64,000 nucleotides of DNA from Eutrigla gurnardus (lineage: Eukaryota; Chordata; Actinopteri; Perciformes; Triglidae). The position numbers and the translations under genes are program-made. Where the stretch lies: NCBI GenBank assembly GCA_963514095.1, contig OY741277.1, positions 12,147,137-12,211,136 on the forward strand, read 5' to 3'. The notes under the pieces were generated by a model. That model searched no databases and was not told the origin of the DNA. It saw only the letters and a list, made by a program, of their open reading frames with translations. Positions 60,499 through 64,000 of the stretch are shown here, in pieces (the stretch's first letter is position 1; the number at the start of each line of letters is the position of its first letter).

Positions 60499-61100
60499 TA
60501 GGGCTGTTGAAATGAACGCGTTAATGCATTTTGGTTAATTTCTTTGAGTTAATGCACTCATTTTTTTTAACGCATTAGCGCAAAAAAAAGAAGAAGAAGA
60601 TGGAACTATCAATGAACGACCTAACGTTAGCGAGTGTCCGGTGGAGAGAGCGTGACGGTTAGTATGAAGTCAGCAGCTCCAGCGCTTACAGAGAGCAGCT
60701 GTAGTGCTGTTGTAGCAGTTAGCCCCACATTAGCAACAGAGAGCGACAGCATTACAGTGAATGTAGAGGTTAGCCCCGACATTAGCAACAGAGAGCGACA
60801 GCATTACAGTGAATGTAGCAGTTAGCCCCGACATTAGCAACAGAGAGCGACAGCATTACAGTGAATGTAGCAGTTAGCCCCGACATTAGCAACAGAGAGC
60901 AACAGCATTACAGTGAATGTAACAGTTAGCCCCGGCATTAGCCACTGGGTCAGGGATAATGTTTTAAACTCTGGCTCTGTCACACTTAAGGTGGGCTGAC
61001 CTTTTATGCTGGGCTGATCTTTAAGGTGGACCAGCACTATTCTCCTTTCAGTAACAAGCTGCTCCGATTAACTCATACAGTTAACCCGTAAAAAGTGCAT
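60499..61100 (+). mobile_element. hAT-like repeat remnant containing a minisatellite
   Basis: Starts TAGGGCTGTTgaaatgaacg and has gttaatgcattttgg, ttaacgcattagcgc, and, on the far side, gattaactcatacagttaac. These words are typical of fish hAT-type elements with TAGGGCTGTC ends. The matching right terminus was not found, so it is truncated. A 52-bp minisatellite occupies its middle. Confidence 0.55.
60716..60946 (+). repeat. 52-bp minisatellite, about 4.5 copies
   Basis: Units at 60716-60766 (one base short), 60767-60818, 60819-60870, 60871-60922 and a partial fifth copy. The unit starts cagttagccccgacattagc. Copies 2-4 differ by only one or two bases. The period is not a multiple of three, so an open frame through it is not coding. 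Confidence 0.93.
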
Positions 61101-62459
61101 CATGCCCTCTGGAAATTATCCTACAGAACTTTCCTTTTAAGATAGTAAAACTCTCACACCACTTCAAACTACAAACTGCAGACTGATAAATCAGAGGTAG
61201 CTGCGGTCTGAGAAGCATGTGAAGACAATCCCTCATTTGCATGACTCACCCCAGTGGCGCGTGTTAAATGGGGACTGGGGAGGTACAGCATGGGAAGTGG
61301 TTTAAGATTATGACGACAATGAGCAGGACTATATTTTTTTGTCGACTTGATGCATCTGCGTAACCTGACCCACCAGATGGTTTGTTATACAGAAACATCT
61401 GAGAAGGCGTCATTGGAAACTCTTTGGAAATGGGCAGGCACTTTACAAAAAAAAAAAAAATACTTGCCAGATGATTGGATGGACCATTTGTCAATGAAAC
61501 TCTTGCTAGGCCAATCAGGAGAAGAGTGAAAATATCTTTTCCATTGAGAAAGTCCGTTCTTTGCTCTAAATGCAGAAATACTCTTTAGTATGGATATAAC
61601 AGATGCTGCTCCAGCATACGATAATGTTTTTAGATTGTGGACATGGTTAAAATGACCAATGCTATAGCAATGTTATAACAGTCATTATCTAAATGAAAGG
61701 TCATGGGTCCACTTACTCTTTGTAACTGAAACCTGGCCTAGGAGGTGAATTGTGTCCCATTCAACTTGACTTCAGTCTCATGAAGTTGGGTAAGGTCCAT
61801 CTGCATCGTTACAGGTTCCAGGTCTATGTATCAATATGTCTAATACTCATCATATATGCATGTTCATTCAGTTTCGGATCTGGTGGACAATTTTAGACTC
61901 TGCCGACCTCTAATTTGCACAACTAGAGTTCGCTGTTCAGGAAAATGTAAAAGGGTCGTTTAAGTTCTGAGGCCAATGCCAATGATGGGAATATTCCTTA
62001 AACCCAACACATAATAATTAAAAGGTAAGTCTTTTGAATTGGAGGAAACCAGATCACCTGGAGGAAATCCAGAAAGTCCGTGATGATTAATAAAACGTCT
62101 AACCCGAGCAGATTCTCTCTGAGCCTTGACCAAAAGACGATGAACTGAACAGAAATTGTGAACTATTTGTGTATTGTAGCTTATCTCAACTCAAATGTTA
62201 GCGACCCTTTTCATGTATCACACATGTATGTTTGTTGTGCTGCAGTATTAGGCTCACATTATTGCTCTCTATAAGACATCTGCATTTCCGAGTACAAGAT
62301 TTTATGAGATGGCTTCGGTGGGGGCGCTGGTAGTGACACATTGCGTCTGTAAGGCAATTATTTCTCTGTTCATGTGTGTGTGTGTTGTGATGTGACATCA
62401 GGGCCTGGACAGGCTTTGGTAAGGAAGTGTGTGTTGTGAAGGGGGGGAACCTGGCCCTC
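61101..62459. other. Intergenic, no gene recognised
   Basis: Has ATTTGCAT overlapping an AP-1 site TGACTCA (61235-61248). No gene. Confidence 0.45.
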
Positions 62460-62990
62460 TGAGGTTTGGCTGTTCTGACTGCACTGGGCCAGATGGGGAT
62501 AATGGAATGTCATTCTGTCAGCTCCTCGGCTGATTAGGGAGTGTTTGTTATTTATTGATTGTCTTTCATGGCGAATTATCTATGCACAGGTCAGTGCCAG
62601 CGTTTTATTCCTGGAGCTCTGATGGCCTGGCTATTCCCATCCTCGCACAAAATCAATGAGTACAAATAAAATGGAATTTTAAAAACGGGGGAGGAAATTA
62701 GCAAACATCTCGGCGCGGCCGCTGTCATGCATATGTTAGCGGTGATCGCACGCAGGCTGACATGAGCCCCGCATTGCCACGAAAGTGCACTCTCACCAAG
62801 TATTCAATTTTAAACAGCAGTCATGTCTCATCCTCTTCCAGTCTTGTCTGCACCTCCTCGCCCCTAATCACCATGCGAGGGCCGGCTACCTGCACGCGCC
62901 CAGCGCGATCATATTTATCATCCGTTTAACGGTGGCAGCATCCTGTCTGGCTGTACTGGGTAATAATGGCATCTCACTTGCTTACTGACA
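62460..62990. promoter_or_regulatory. Candidate conserved non-coding block
   Basis: Even composition: ggcgaattatctatgcac, gtttgttatttattgattg, aaaatcaatgagtac, ggaaattagcaaac, gatcatatttatcatcc, gggtaataatggc. Repeat-free, no protein match. Confidence 0.4.
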
Positions 62991-63148
62991 CATTTTTTTT
63001 TTGTTTGTTGCATCTGATTTGGTGAGATTGAACATGTTCTTATTTCATATGGAAAACTAGATTAAGCTATGGTATCAGCTGGGTGGTATTAGAAACAGTG
63101 ATGTTCTCAGCATGCTACCTTGTACACGTTGATGCCAAGCAGATATAA

Positions 63149-63475
63149 TAGTGGTGGGAATCGTCAGTCACCTCACAATTAGATTCAATTACGATTCAGA
63201 GGGTCACGATTCGATTATTAAATGATCGAGCATCATGATCCATTTTGGATTTAAATATAATTTTAATGGAGGAAGGAATTTTTCCTTCAAATCTTTCAAA
63301 TTCCCATTTGATTGATACAGATGATGTGCTACGTTACTTTTTTACAAAGTGGAAAGATTGCCCAAAGGAAAAGTAAAAAATAATAAATACAAAATAAATA
63401 AATAAATATTAGTTTATGGACTTTACTGCATCAATGCAGAATCGTTCATAGAAGCGATTATTTCTCCCACCTCTA
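63149..63475. mobile_element. hAT-like MITE
   Basis: Left end TAGTGGTGGGAATCG, right end ...GAAGCGATTATTTCTCCCACCTCTA, which reads TAGAGGTGGGAG on the other strand, so the termini are imperfect inverted repeats. Interior words cacgattcgattatt fit a common fish MITE. Flanking 8-mers (agatataa / atatttac) match at 5 of 8, so the duplication is decayed. No transposase. Confidence 0.68.
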
Positions 63476-64000
63476 ATATTTACTAAGTGGGACTCCCTGA
63501 TATCCTCGCCCTCTCTCTAACCGAGTCATGATTGTCACCCCCATGAAGATTTGTTTCTGCAACAGTGAGTCATAATGTTTTTGGGAGACACTGATAATTG
63601 AAGAAACAGCAGTTTTAGAGAGAAGCAGACAGACAGGGGTCAACGACAGGCAAAAAAGAAAAGGTAAAGATGTAAGCTAAAGCCTGGTTTGAGACAGAAG
63701 ACAACAATAAAATGTTGCAATTATTTAAGAGAAAAAGCAGAATGTGTAGAATGTATGTAGAAATGTAACTTTTTAGTCCAACATTGGTATCCATACAAGA
63801 AAATTGATTTAATAGGTCCACACTCTACATGCATACAACCCTAATGTTGATATACATTCTATAATTTGGATTTGTGGATTGGACCAATAACTCATGTTGT
63901 GACCTCATGTTGTTGCACTGCAGCTTCAATCCACTGTCCTCAGTCTTCATTTATTTAGTGCATTCCTCATCGACTGACTGCAGCGACTATTTATGGTGCT
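63476..64000. other. Intergenic, no gene recognised
   Basis: AT-rich sequence to the right edge. No feature supported. Confidence 0.5.

Noticed and set aside
60634..60825. Open frame through the 52-bp minisatellite
   Set aside because: The period is not divisible by three, so the frame shifts in every copy.
42661..61242. Several single octamers (42661, 51633, 52929, 61235)
   Set aside because: About two are expected by chance in 64 kb on both strands, and AT richness raises that; only the one paired with a CRE was kept.

Overview
The window looks like nuclear DNA of a ray-finned fish, most likely a percomorph (spiny-rayed teleost). The evidence is spliced vertebrate exons, AT-rich non-coding DNA with long di-, tri- and tetranucleotide microsatellites, and several interspersed repeats that I recognise from percomorph genomes: a V-SINE-type tRNA-derived SINE, an 'AGCCAGGCTAGCTG' repeat, an 'AGCATGTTAGC' repeat, a Harbinger-like repeat and hAT-like MITEs. 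Species and chromosome cannot be read from the sequence.

Only one protein-coding gene is supportable. The left 3.2 kb holds, on the minus strand, the promoter, start codon and first three coding exons of depdc1b (DEP domain-containing 1B, a mitotic-entry/Rho-pathway regulator). The splice phases close exactly: 48 + 266 + 145 nt = 153 codons. The RhoGAP-like half lies beyond the left edge. The promoter carries a 12-bp palindromic CACGTG box, two TTTGAA/TTCAAA elements of the cell-cycle (CHR) type and a very short overlapping upstream ORF. A mirrored (AAT)n(ATT)n microsatellite abuts it.

From about 3.5 kb to the right edge (60 kb) I find no convincing exon. All long open frames are unrecognised and lack domain signatures. 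This gene desert has two textures. About 3.6-11 kb, 18-21 kb, 47.5-49 kb and 51-55 kb hold ordinary AT-rich sequence and repeats. Elsewhere there are many blocks of about 200-700 bp of low-repeat sequence dense in TAAT/ATTA homeodomain-type sites, SOX-, GATA-, POU- and forkhead-like words. These look like the conserved non-coding elements that surround developmental regulators. The window therefore resembles part of a genomic regulatory block whose target gene lies outside the window to the right, or beyond depdc1b to the left. This is inference from texture only; no alignment could be run.

I see no operon, virus, CRISPR array or new multi-gene system. The observations most worth checking are the depdc1b promoter architecture, an exact estrogen-response-element core next to an RFX X-box (45.6 kb), a GLI/homeodomain block (45.8-46.1 kb), an octamer plus CRE pair (33.4 kb), tandem ETS-forkhead composites (52.0 kb), CTCF-like sites in one orientation, a 52-bp minisatellite in an hAT-like repeat (60.7 kb), and a cluster of 14-22-base G and C homopolymers (44.1-44.5 kb).
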